DNA of 64,000 nt from Apibacter adventoris (lineage in GTDB: Bacteria; Bacteroidota; Bacteroidia; Flavobacteriales; Weeksellaceae), in contig NZ_PSZM01000036.1 in NCBI RefSeq assembly GCF_002964975.1, positions 62,001-126,000 on the forward strand. The letters run 5' to 3'. Of the stretch, positions 1 through 6,909 are shown piece after piece. A program made the position numbers and the translations under genes. The notes under the pieces were generated by a model, which saw nothing but the letters and a program-made list of their open reading frames with translations, searched no databases and was not told where the DNA came from. Every line of letters begins with the position of its first letter. The stretch's first letter is position 1.

Positions 1-834
1 AAACCTGCGATTGTATTTGGCGGTTGGGGAGAAATTTCCGCTTTTTTATCACCTATAATACCATTTTTTCCTAAAATTCATTTTATCACAAGAGAAACCA
101 ATATAGTATCAAAACATGTAATAAGGCCGGAAATTAAATTTTTTTATAAATTTTATAACAACTTTTCTACAATTGTTGCCCAAAGTGAAGATATGAAATC
201 AGATTTAATTAAAAATCTGAAGATAAAAGAATCCAAAATTGTTAAAATTAATAATCCGGTAGATTTTGATTTAATAGAATCCAAACTAAAAGAAAAAATT
301 GAACTTCCATATTTAAAAGAAAATAAAAATGTTATTGCTATTGGCAATCTATCCAAAAGAAAAGGATTTGATAATCTCTTGAAAGTATTTATATATTTAA
401 AAGAAGAGAATATACATTTATATATAATAGGTGAAGGAGATGAAGAAGAAAATCTTAAATTACAAAAAGAACAAAATAAACTAAATAATGTTCATTTTTT
501 AGGAAAAAAGACAAATCCTTTTCCCTTTATAAAAAATGCAGACTTATTTGTACTTTCTTCACGTTACGAAGGATTTCCAAATGTTTTGTTAGAAGCAGGA
601 GCTTGTGGCATATTTTCAATTGTAAATAATTGTAAAGGAGGAATTAATGAAATTATACAACCTAATATTAATGGAAAAATAGTTAATATCGAGAATTTTC
701 ATTTATTTGCAAATGAAATTAAAAGAGAAGTTAATATTCAACATGAAAAAAATATAATAAAAAAATCTATTAAAGATAGATATTCAAAAGAAAAAATCAT
801 TAGACAATATGAAGATCTATTTTCTGTCATTTAA
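1..834 (+). CDS. Glycosyltransferase family 4, 3' part (5' end outside window)
   Basis: The reading frame is open from base 1, so the start lies upstream; 277 residues are visible. The fragment holds the C-terminal half of a GT-B, GT4-type enzyme: a loop SKRKGFDNLL after the interdomain linker, and the nucleotide-sugar motif RYEGFPNVLLEAG with the paired glutamates at about fragment residues 190 and 198. Such enzymes transfer sugars from NDP donors during surface polysaccharide or LPS synthesis at the inner face of the cytoplasmic membrane. The acceptor cannot be inferred. It is probably the last gene of a surface-sugar cluster to the left, since the next gene has its own promoter. Confidence 0.88.
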   Translation, partial: KPAIVFGGWGEISAFLSPIIPFFPKIHFITRETNIVSKHVIRPEIKFFYKFYNNFSTIVAQSEDMKSDLIKNLKIKESKIVKINNPVDFDLIESKLKEKIELPYLKENKNVIAIGNLSKRKGFDNLLKVFIYLKEENIHLYIIGEGDEEENLKLQKEQNKLNNVHFLGKKTNPFPFIKNADLFVLSSRYEGFPNVLLEAGACGIFSIVNNCKGGINEIIQPNINGKIVNIENFHLFANEIKREVNIQHEKNIIKKSIKDRYSKEKIIRQYEDLFSVI

Positions 835-899
835 AATTATATTTTAAATACCACATAAAGTTTCTTAATAAAAAAACATATTTACACAACAAAAATACC

Positions 900-907
900 T
901 ACTTTTG
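900..907 (+). promoter_or_regulatory. -7 promoter element before the guanidino-hydrolase pair
   Basis: TACTTTTG matches the Bacteroidota housekeeping -7 consensus TAnnTTTG and lies 43 bases before the ATG at 951. No clear -33 box is seen. Confidence 0.55.
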
Positions 908-950
908 GTATAATATTTCCTTATCTTTAAAATAATCTTGATTGAATTTT

Positions 951-1871
951 ATGCAATTATTAAATATAAATGATGAAACATCAGAATTAGAAACTGTTGT
1001 ATTAGGTCAACCTCATTCTATGGGTAAAACCCCTAATTTAGAGGAAACCTACGATGCAAAATCTTACGAAAACGTTACTAATAATTCATATCCTCAAGAA
1101 GACGACATTATTTATGAAATGACTTGTTTTGAAAAAATATTAAACGACCATAAAGTAAAAGTGTTACGTCCCAGAATACTAAAAGATTGTAATCAAGTCT
1201 TTGCAAGAGATGTCGCTTTTGTAATTGAAAATAAAGTTATTATATCTAACATAATTCCCGACAGAGCAGACGAGCAAGAAGCCTATAAAGAAATATTTGA
1301 TATGATTTCTTTTCAAGATATATATAACTTGCCTGAAAAAGCACATGTTGAGGGAGGAGATATAATTCTTTGTAATGATACTATTTTTTGTGGGGTATAT
1401 AAAGGGGATGATTATTCTTCACTTAAAACCGCAAGAACCAATGCATATGCTATAGACTTTCTAAAAGAATTATTTCCACATAAAACATTTATAGATATAT
1501 CCTTAAAAAAAAATGACAAAGATCCTAAACAAGGAATATTGCATTTAGATTGTACATTTATGCCGGTTGGAAAAAACAAAGCAATTGTGTATAAAGAAGG
1601 TTTTATAAATCTTAAGGATTATCAATTTATAGTAGATTTTTTTGGAAAAGATAATATTTTTGAAATTACTCAACAAGAAATGTATTATATGAATACAAAT
1701 ATATTTTCAATTTCTCCGGAAGTAGTTGTTTCAGAAGAAAGATTCATTAGACTTAATAAATTTTTAGAAGAAAAATGGAATCTAACTGTAAAAAAAGTTC
1801 CATATTATGAAATATCCAAAATGGGAGGACTGTTAAGATGTTCAACATTACCTTTAAAACGTAAAAAATAA
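951..1871 (+). CDS. Arginine deiminase / dimethylargininase-like hydrolase
   Basis: Member of the guanidino-group modifying (amidinotransferase) fold, which hydrolyses or transfers guanidino groups of arginine-like substrates through a covalent cysteine adduct. Visible family motifs are FARD near residue 85, EGGD near 134, HLDC near 198 and the nucleophile cysteine in GGLLRCSTLPL near residue 297. All catalytic positions look intact. A TTG 9 bases upstream is in frame, but the ATG at 951 is preferred. The stop is followed after 3 bases by a second member of the superfamily, so the two are probably co-transcribed. The exact substrate (arginine, methylarginine or citrulline) is not set by the sequence. 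Confidence 0.85.
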   Translation: MQLLNINDETSELETVVLGQPHSMGKTPNLEETYDAKSYENVTNNSYPQEDDIIYEMTCFEKILNDHKVKVLRPRILKDCNQVFARDVAFVIENKVIISNIIPDRADEQEAYKEIFDMISFQDIYNLPEKAHVEGGDIILCNDTIFCGVYKGDDYSSLKTARTNAYAIDFLKELFPHKTFIDISLKKNDKDPKQGILHLDCTFMPVGKNKAIVYKEGFINLKDYQFIVDFFGKDNIFEITQQEMYYMNTNIFSISPEVVVSEERFIRLNKFLEEKWNLTVKKVPYYEISKMGGLLRCSTLPLKRKK

Positions 1872-1874
1872 ATA

Positions 1875-2834
1875 ATGAAGATGAAAAATAAACAGATAAC
1901 AAATACTGTATTAATGATTGAACCTATTGTTTTTGGATTCAATGAAGAAACTGCAACAAATAATTTTTTTCAAAAAAAAGATTCTGATCCTAAGAAATTG
2001 ATACAGGACAAAGCTTTAGAAGAGTTTACTAATATGGTTGATAAACTTAGAAAACATTATATTAATGTTATAGTTTTTAAAGATACAAAAGAACCATACA
2101 CTCCTGACTCTATTTTTCCCAATAACTGGATCTCTTTTCATGATGATGGTAATGTATTATTATATCCTTTATATGCACCCAATAGAAGAAAAGAAAGAAG
2201 ATTAGACATAATAGAAGGTTTAAAAAATAAAGGTTTTTTAATAAAAAACATAGTTGATTTTACAGAATCAGAAAACAAACAGATTTATTTAGAAGGTACA
2301 GGAAGTATTGTTTTAGATAGAACAAATAAAGTTGCTTATATTTCAGTTTCAGAAAGAACTAATGAAGGATTATTCTTAGAATTTTGTGAAAAAATGGAAT
2401 TTACACCTATTATTTTTCATGCAACACAAAACATTGAAAAAAAAGAATGTCCTATTTATCATACAAATGTAATGATAAGTATTACTGAAGATTTTGTAAT
2501 AGTGTGTTTAGATTCCATTAAAGACTTAAAAGAAAGAAAATTAGTTTCAGATATTTTACATAGTTCGCAAAAAGAAATTATCACGATATCTGAAAAGCAA
2601 ATGATGCATTTTGCTGCTAATTGTTTACAATTAGAAACAGAAAATTTAAATAAATATTTAGTAATGTCTTCTACAGGTTATAAAAGTTTAAATATGGGGC
2701 AAATAGAAAAAATTAATAAATACAGCAAAATATTAGTGATAGATGTTCCTACAATTGAAAAATACGGAGGAGGAAGTGTTAGATGTATGATGGCAGAGAT
2801 TTTTTTACAAAAAATAGATATTGGAAATAAATAA
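1875..2834 (+). CDS. ctlX: CtlX-type citrulline utilization hydrolase (guanidino-modifying family)
   Basis: 319 residues. Motifs typical of the CtlX branch are seen: PDSIFPNNW near residue 78, the EGTGS loop near 140, YHTNV near 195 and a C-terminal GGSVRCMM with the putative nucleophile cysteine. CtlX proteins are named for a role in citrulline use in Francisella; the reaction is poorly characterised, so the function is by family only. It starts 3 bases after the stop of the preceding deiminase-like gene, which argues for one operon acting on arginine/citrulline. The 44-base gap after it carries the promoter of tRNA-Met, so transcription may run into the tRNA. Confidence 0.8.
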   Translation: MKMKNKQITNTVLMIEPIVFGFNEETATNNFFQKKDSDPKKLIQDKALEEFTNMVDKLRKHYINVIVFKDTKEPYTPDSIFPNNWISFHDDGNVLLYPLYAPNRRKERRLDIIEGLKNKGFLIKNIVDFTESENKQIYLEGTGSIVLDRTNKVAYISVSERTNEGLFLEFCEKMEFTPIIFHATQNIEKKECPIYHTNVMISITEDFVIVCLDSIKDLKERKLVSDILHSSQKEIITISEKQMMHFAANCLQLETENLNKYLVMSSTGYKSLNMGQIEKINKYSKILVIDVPTIEKYGGGSVRCMMAEIFLQKIDIGNK

Positions 2835-2859
2835 TTTTGTAGTTTAATGAAAATCCTAC

Positions 2860-2867
2860 TATATTTG
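2860..2867 (+). promoter_or_regulatory. -7 element of tRNA-Met
   Basis: TATATTTG (TAnnTTTG) ends 11 bases before the tRNA 5' end, the expected distance for a tRNA transcribed with a very short leader. Confidence 0.65.
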
Positions 2868-2878
2868 CACACTCATTT

Positions 2879-2952
2879 GGCGAGGTAGCTCAGGTGGTTA
2901 GAGCGTTGGATTCATAACCCAAAGGTCGGCAGTTCAAGTCTGCTCCTCGCTA
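2879..2952 (+). tRNA. tRNA-Met (CAT)
   Basis: A full cloverleaf of 74 nt can be folded: acceptor GGCGAGG/CCTCGCT, D stem GCTC/GAGC, anticodon loop TTCATAA with anticodon CAT, T stem GGCAG/CTGCT, discriminator A, CCA not encoded. The G1-U72 closing pair, A at 73 and loop sequence fit elongator tRNA-Met. An initiator would usually show an unpaired position 1 and three GC pairs under the anticodon, which are absent. tRNA-Ile2 (lysidine) cannot be fully excluded. Confidence 0.92.
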
Positions 2953-2958
2953 CGAAAT

Positions 2959-3001
2959 AAACCCATAACACATTAATTAGTAATGTTTTGTGGGTTTTTT
3001 G
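2959..3001 (+). terminator. Terminator after tRNA-Met
   Basis: AAACCCATAACACA pairs imperfectly with TGTTTTGTGGGTTT (2984-2997), and the right arm runs into TTTTTT. Confidence 0.6.
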
Positions 3002-3112
3002 ATTAAAATATTTTCGATATATTATTAAAAATTTTATGGTATAGCAATTAGATAAAGAAAATTTTTTATCTAAAAAAGGATTTTGATTTGATATTATATT
3101 AATAATATATTT

Positions 3113-3120
3113 TACTTTTG
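3113..3120 (+). promoter_or_regulatory. -7 element upstream of the structured RNA candidate
   Basis: TACTTTTG fits TAnnTTTG. A TTTG at 3087-3090, 22 bases upstream, could serve as the -33 box. Transcription would begin near 3127 and would read the structured block that follows. Confidence 0.5.
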
Positions 3121-3126
3121 TAAAGT

Positions 3127-3332
3127 AGAAACTTTAAAAGATTAGAAGTTATAAGAAAATAAAAATTTTAAAATAAAAAAATTAAGCGTTAGCTTTAGTG
3201 ATAACCAGAAAATCGCCAGTTTTCAAACATTTCACACACTAGCTATTCAAAGTGGCGTGGGATGTTTTTATTGAGTGTGTGGGTTCTGGCGAGCCTTTGG
3301 TGTCAATAAGTTCAGTTCCCACGCTTTTTTAT
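3127..3332 (+). ncRNA. Candidate structured non-coding RNA (class not recognised)
   Basis: No ORF of note covers this block, but four nested helices fold: AAGCGT 3184-3189 with ACGCTT 3321-3326; ACCA 3204-3207 with TGGT 3298-3301; TCGCCAG 3213-3219 with CTGGCGA 3286-3292; CACACACT 3233-3240 with AGTGTGTG 3274-3281. The 33-nt apical loop contains GCGTGGGA (3255-3262), which is complementary to TCCCACGC at the 3' end (3317-3324); this is a possible pseudoknot, or a switch that would build a terminator before TTTTTT. The block is clearly richer in GC than its surroundings. Rod shape, length and central bulge recall 6S RNA, but I cannot assign a family. It could also be a riboswitch-like leader of the VanZ-like gene at 3388. 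Confidence 0.55.
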
Positions 3333-3387
3333 TTAAATAAATTCTGCTTTTTGGGATTGGAAGCATAAATTAAAATTAGAATTTTCG

Positions 3388-3858
3388 TTGAAAATAATCA
3401 ATAATTCTTTTACTAAACATAAAATATGCTTATTAATTGGAAGTAGTATTAGTTTATTCATAGGTATCCTAATATATATATTCTTTAGGAATTTTCCCTT
3501 AAGAATTTTTTCATGGAGTGAACTAGTAGGAATACAACAATTTTTATATAAAATAAGAGAACATAACATTTCTTACGTCAGATATATTCCTGATTGGATG
3601 TTATTTTCTTTACCAGATGGACTATGGATTTTTTCTTATACCTGTTTTACACTTTACATTTGGAAAAATATAATATCTGTGGAAAATGTAATCTGGTTTA
3701 TAATAATTCCTTTTGTAGCAATAGGGTCTGAATTACTACAGTTATTTCAATTACTCTCCGGGACTTTTGATATAACAGATTTGTTATTTTATTTATTGGG
3801 ATTTCTCCTTCCTTTTATACTTTTCAAAAAATCAATTATATATAAATTTAAAATTTAA
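3388..3858 (+). CDS. VanZ-like small membrane protein
   Basis: 156 residues with about four hydrophobic segments (residues 12-32, 74-91, 98-115, 128-146). The block SLPDGLWIF followed by an acidic GSELLQLFQ and GTFDITDLLFYLLG matches the VanZ-like family found in many flavobacteria. Its function is unknown; the name comes from a teicoplanin-resistance gene, but no resistance role is implied. No ATG is available between the upstream in-frame stop at 3334 and the conserved region, so the TTG at 3388 is taken as start. It lies 55 bases downstream of the U-tract of the structured RNA and 4 bases before the next gene, with which it probably forms an operon. Confidence 0.72.
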   Translation: MKIINNSFTKHKICLLIGSSISLFIGILIYIFFRNFPLRIFSWSELVGIQQFLYKIREHNISYVRYIPDWMLFSLPDGLWIFSYTCFTLYIWKNIISVENVIWFIIIPFVAIGSELLQLFQLLSGTFDITDLLFYLLGFLLPFILFKKSIIYKFKI

Positions 3859-3862
3859 AATC

Positions 3863-4396
3863 ATGAAAAAACATTTTAAAACATTAATTTCAGCTTTAGC
3901 TGTTGTATTCTTTTCATTTATTGCTTTTGCAAGTCTGGACGATGATAAAAAAGATTCGGAATCTTCTTCTATAGATAATTCTTTCAATTATATAAAATTA
4001 GGAGAGCCTCTACAGACAAAGTATTTTGAAGTAACAGTGAATAAAATAAATATAGAAGATAAGGTAGATACCGGAAATCAATTTGCAGACCTTGACAAAG
4101 AAGAAGGGAATCTTTATTTAATTTTAAACACTACTTTCAAAAATATAAGTGATGAAAGCAGGATGTTAATGGATGGAGAAGTGTTGATTAATTATAATGG
4201 GAAACAATATAAATTTGATCACTCAGAAACAATACTATTAGATGGTTGGGGATTGTCACTTAAACAGATTAATCCATTAACTAAGAAAACAACTAATTTA
4301 GTATATAAAATTCCGGCAGAAATAAAAGGAGAGGTTTATTATAGACCTGGACGTTCTGATAAAAAAGATTTAATAGTATTGGGAGAAATTAAATAG
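3863..4396 (+). CDS. Secreted DUF4352-like protein
   Basis: 177 residues. An N-terminal signal peptide (KK, then a hydrophobic stretch to about residue 23, ending AFA-S) directs export. The mature part starts with a Ser/Asp-rich linker and then a beta-rich domain with the pattern typical of DUF4352/telokin-like folds: GEPLQTKYFEVTVNKI, LYLILNTTFKNISDE, and a closing YKIPAEIKGEVYY strand. These are extracytoplasmic immunoglobulin-like proteins of unknown role. It starts 4 bases after the VanZ-like gene. Confidence 0.7.
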   Translation: MKKHFKTLISALAVVFFSFIAFASLDDDKKDSESSSIDNSFNYIKLGEPLQTKYFEVTVNKINIEDKVDTGNQFADLDKEEGNLYLILNTTFKNISDESRMLMDGEVLINYNGKQYKFDHSETILLDGWGLSLKQINPLTKKTTNLVYKIPAEIKGEVYYRPGRSDKKDLIVLGEIK

Positions 4397-4410
4397 AAAA
4401 GAAGAAAGTA

Positions 4411-4444
4411 CAAGAAATACGAACAGAAATGTTTGTATTTCTTG
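4411..4444 (+). other. Long hairpin with GAAA tetraloop
   Basis: CAAGAAATAC-g-AACA, loop gaaa, TGTT-t-GTATTTCTTG: 14 pairs with a single mismatch. It has no U-tract of its own but sits directly before the terminator at 4446, in the 3' UTR of the DUF4352 gene, where it could protect the mRNA end. Confidence 0.6.
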
Positions 4445-4445
4445 G

Positions 4446-4470
4446 AAGCTTGTTATGCTTTTTTTATTTT
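4446..4470 (+). terminator. Terminator of the VanZ-DUF4352 operon
   Basis: AAGC, 7-nt loop, GCTT followed by TTTTT; the stem is short but immediately follows the stable hairpin. Confidence 0.5.
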
Positions 4471-4573
4471 AAACTCTGTGGTTATTATAAATAATTATAT
4501 GAAATTTTATAATTTACCTATTTAAGCAGAATAGATTTATTATTTTAACTCTTTTGAGTTTAAAAGAAATAGC

Positions 4574-4611
4574 TTTAGTTCAATAAATTTATTATAATTT
4601 ATTGAACTAAA
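4574..4611. terminator. Perfect 14-bp inverted repeat between convergent genes
   Basis: TTTAGTTCAATAAA and its exact reverse complement flank a 10-nt AT loop. It lies between the rightward DUF4352 gene and the leftward exporter operon, so a bidirectional terminator or RNA-end role is likely. The U-tract is weak on both strands. Confidence 0.4.
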
Positions 4612-4657
4612 ACTGTTAAATCGTATTTATCTAGTTAATTTGTAAATAAATAAAAAT

Positions 4658-5203
4658 TTAAATATTTTTATTTTTATTTATAAAAAATTGGTTTAAACTG
4701 GTTTTTTTGACAGAGGCAGTTTTAAATATTAATAGAGGAAAAACTACTCCAAAGGCTAGAGATAATAATGTAAAGCCTGTACGAGCAGATTTTTCAATCA
4801 TTTCAACTAAATATTCAAATTGAAGTACCTCTCCTTCCTTTAAAGAAATAACCTCAATAAGAGAAATCATAAATTCATAACCGGGTTTTCCTGGAATTAT
4901 ATTTATAACGGCTGGTATAGTAAAAACAATAGGAGGTGTATGTACTTTATGAGCAAAGTAAACACCTAATACACCTACTAAACTGGCAGCAGTAAAACTT
5001 GCAAAAACAATTTGATCTTTAAAATAGATAAGTAGAAAGGCTCTACAACTGAATCCTATAGCTCCGAGCACTGCTACGACCCACATAGAACGTTTAGGAG
5101 TTCGAAATATAACGGCAAAACCAATAGACACCCACATAGACCAAAATATCTTTTCACCTAAAGATACTTGCGTAGAAGAAAAAAAATCAATTAAAAAATT
5201 CAT
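4658..5203 (-). CDS. Threonine/serine exporter small subunit (YjjB-like, DUF3815)
   Basis: 181 residues with five hydrophobic segments, matching the C-terminal (ThrE_2/DUF3815) half of ThrE exporters, including the loop VFTIPAVINIIPGKPGYEF that carries the family's conserved PG. It works with the product of the gene before it, which supplies the DUF1212 half. The ATG at 5203 is chosen because it leaves a 17-base overlap with the upstream gene and starts at MNFLIDFF; a longer frame to 5242 would overlap by 56 bases. In E. coli the YjjP/YjjB pair exports succinate, so the substrate here may be an amino acid or a dicarboxylate. Confidence 0.83.
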   Translation of the reverse strand: MNFLIDFFSSTQVSLGEKIFWSMWVSIGFAVIFRTPKRSMWVVAVLGAIGFSCRAFLLIYFKDQIVFASFTAASLVGVLGVYFAHKVHTPPIVFTIPAVINIIPGKPGYEFMISLIEVISLKEGEVLQFEYLVEMIEKSARTGFTLLSLAFGVVFPLLIFKTASVKKTSLNQFFINKNKNI

Positions 5204-5963
5204 AACCAAATATAAATAATGATAAAAATAAACCGAGAGCAATCATAAATATTAATACAGAACCTTGAATACCTCTTGAGATACCCTGAGAAATATATCC
5301 CTCAAGAATATCTATAAAAGAGTTAATTAAAGGAACTCCCGGAATTAAAAATAAAACACTGGCTGCAAATGCACTTTTTAAATCTGAATCAGTAATAATC
5401 CTACATATGTTTACTGTAGAAACAGCTGTAAAAGAAGCTGTTGCAAAAACAATGAAAACGTTAAAATGTTTTTCTGTTAAAAATTGCCTAACAATTAATC
5501 CTAAAACAGTAGCTATAAAAGTAACAAAAAATTCTAACCAGCTTCCTCCAAGAATCCGGCTCAAACTAGCTCCTGCAAGACCTACAAAAAACCATATGGC
5601 AGGCTTAGGATAATGGGCTATTTTTTTAATTTTTTGGAGTTGTTCATACACTTTTTGAAGATCATATTTTTCCTGAATAGTTTTCCAGGAAAGAATACTA
5701 ATTTCAGAAACTATTTCAAAATTAACCCCTACATGAGGAATAGCCCTTACAATAGTATGCATTTCATTAGTTGTTCGGTCTCTAACACTTAAAACAGCAC
5801 CGGATAAAGAAATAAATAAATCTGCCTCAAAATCTAAAGCATCAGCAATACGTTGCGTATTTTTCTTTATACGAGAAGTATTAGCTCCACTCATCATTAA
5901 AGTTACAGCTACATCTGATAGCAATTCACTTGCATATTTAATCTTGATAGACGGTTCGTCCAT
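5187..5963 (-). CDS. Threonine/serine exporter large subunit (YjjP-like, DUF1212)
   Basis: 258 residues: a cytoplasmic N-terminal domain (LLMSGANTSRIKKNTQRIA near residue 20) of the kind found in ThrE/YjjP proteins, then five hydrophobic segments from about residue 120. The motif FLIPGVPLINSFIDILEGYISQG near 205 is the family signature. With the downstream overlapping subunit it forms a split ThrE exporter in the inner membrane. A -7 element (TATTTTTG on this strand) lies 30 bases upstream of the ATG. Confidence 0.85.
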   Translation of the reverse strand: MDEPSIKIKYASELLSDVAVTLMMSGANTSRIKKNTQRIADALDFEADLFISLSGAVLSVRDRTTNEMHTIVRAIPHVGVNFEIVSEISILSWKTIQEKYDLQKVYEQLQKIKKIAHYPKPAIWFFVGLAGASLSRILGGSWLEFFVTFIATVLGLIVRQFLTEKHFNVFIVFATASFTAVSTVNICRIITDSDLKSAFAASVLFLIPGVPLINSFIDILEGYISQGISRGIQGSVLIFMIALGLFLSLFIFGYEFFN

Positions 5964-5992
5964 AAATTTAAATTTTAGATAAAAAATTTTTG

Positions 5993-6000
5993 CAAAAATA
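5993..6000 (-). promoter_or_regulatory. -7 element of the exporter operon
   Basis: CAAAAATA on the plus strand reads TATTTTTG on the minus strand, 30 bases before the ATG at 5963. Confidence 0.55.
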
Positions 6001-6112
6001 TAAAGTTATTACCTTTTGTATCTCATAAAAGTTAACAAACCTTTATAAATATGACAAGAATCACAGAAATAGAATGAACAAAAAAAATGTATTATACTTA
6101 GAGTATTATTAT

Positions 6113-6120
6113 TAAATTTG
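6113..6120 (+). promoter_or_regulatory. -7 element of the DUF4136 lipoprotein gene
   Basis: TAAATTTG ends 8 bases before the first ATG (6129) and 26 before the second (6147). Transcription would start near 6126, which favours the second ATG as the working start. Confidence 0.55.
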
Positions 6121-6146
6121 CTTTAATAATGAAAATAATTAAATAC

Positions 6147-6704
6147 ATGAAAATAATTATTGTATTAGGACTTTCTTTTTTCCTTTTTATAAATTGTCAG
6201 TCAATAAAACCTACTGTAGATTACGATACAAATACAAATTTTACTAACATAAAAACCTATGATTATTATACAAATAACAGCATTCAATTAAATCAAATTG
6301 ATAGTTTAAATTTCATGAAAAATCTTGATAATTCTTTAATTAATAAAGGGCTACAAAGAACTTCAGATAATCCAGATGTTTATATAGCTGTTATGGTTTC
6401 AATTGCTGAGGGAAATGATGTTAATACCGTAAATTTAGGTGTTGGTGGAGGTAGTGGATGGTTTGGTTTGGGAACCAATATAGGAATTCCCATAAAAAAA
6501 AGAATTATAAATTACACATTTCAAATAGATATGGATAATGCTCATACTAACCAATTAATCTGGACATCTAAATTCTCAAATACAGTAGATTATAATAAAT
6601 ATTCCAATTCTAAAACAACTTTATTTCAAGAAAACATCAATGCGTTAGTTAAAAATTACCCTCCTAAAATAGCAAAACCTAAAAAGAAGAATTATTATAA
6701 TTGA
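6147..6704 (+). CDS. DUF4136-type lipoprotein
   Basis: 185 residues from the second ATG; the first ATG at 6129 adds six residues but lies almost on the predicted transcript start. A lipoprotein signal peptide ends in FINC, giving the acylated cysteine at residue 17. The following block, PTVDYDTNTNFTNIKTYDYY, is the start of DUF4136, a domain of envelope lipoproteins of unknown function found widely in Bacteroidota. A Gly-rich turn GVGGGSGWFGLGTNIG is also family-typical. The C-terminus is basic (KPKKKNYYN). It is a single-gene unit with its own promoter and terminator. Confidence 0.78.
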   Translation: MKIIIVLGLSFFLFINCQSIKPTVDYDTNTNFTNIKTYDYYTNNSIQLNQIDSLNFMKNLDNSLINKGLQRTSDNPDVYIAVMVSIAEGNDVNTVNLGVGGGSGWFGLGTNIGIPIKKRIINYTFQIDMDNAHTNQLIWTSKFSNTVDYNKYSNSKTTLFQENINALVKNYPPKIAKPKKKNYYN

Positions 6705-6740
6705 TATAATAATTAAAAAATAATATTTTAATTACATAAT

Positions 6741-6777
6741 AAAAACCCTTTAATATATATTTATTAAAGGGTTTTTT
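6741..6777 (+). terminator. Terminator of the DUF4136 gene
   Basis: AAAAACCCTTTAAT and ATTAAAGGGTTTTT form a 14-bp stem that runs into T residues. Confidence 0.8.
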
Positions 6778-6855
6778 ATGTTTTAATGATATAATTTCAT
6801 TAATTGTTTTTATATTTTTATTGCTTTGCGATTAAATATATGAAAATAATATATG

Positions 6856-6869
6856 TTTAAACGTTTAAA
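6856..6869. promoter_or_regulatory. LacI-type operator palindrome
   Basis: TTTAAACGTTTAAA is a perfect 14-bp palindrome with the central CG typical of LacI-family operators. It sits 5 bases upstream of the -7 element at 6875-6882, so a bound repressor would block RNA polymerase. The likely ligand is the LacI-family protein encoded at 8275 in the same operon. The assignment rests on position and symmetry. Confidence 0.65.
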
Positions 6870-6874
6870 TTTTT

Positions 6875-6882
6875 TATTTTTG
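6875..6882 (+). promoter_or_regulatory. -7 element of the sugar operon
   Basis: TATTTTTG lies 27 bases before the ATG at 6910. The predicted transcript start near 6889 makes the in-frame GTG at 6895 an unlikely start codon. Confidence 0.6.
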
Positions 6883-6909
6883 CATATTTAAAATGTGAAA
6901 TATTTTTAT

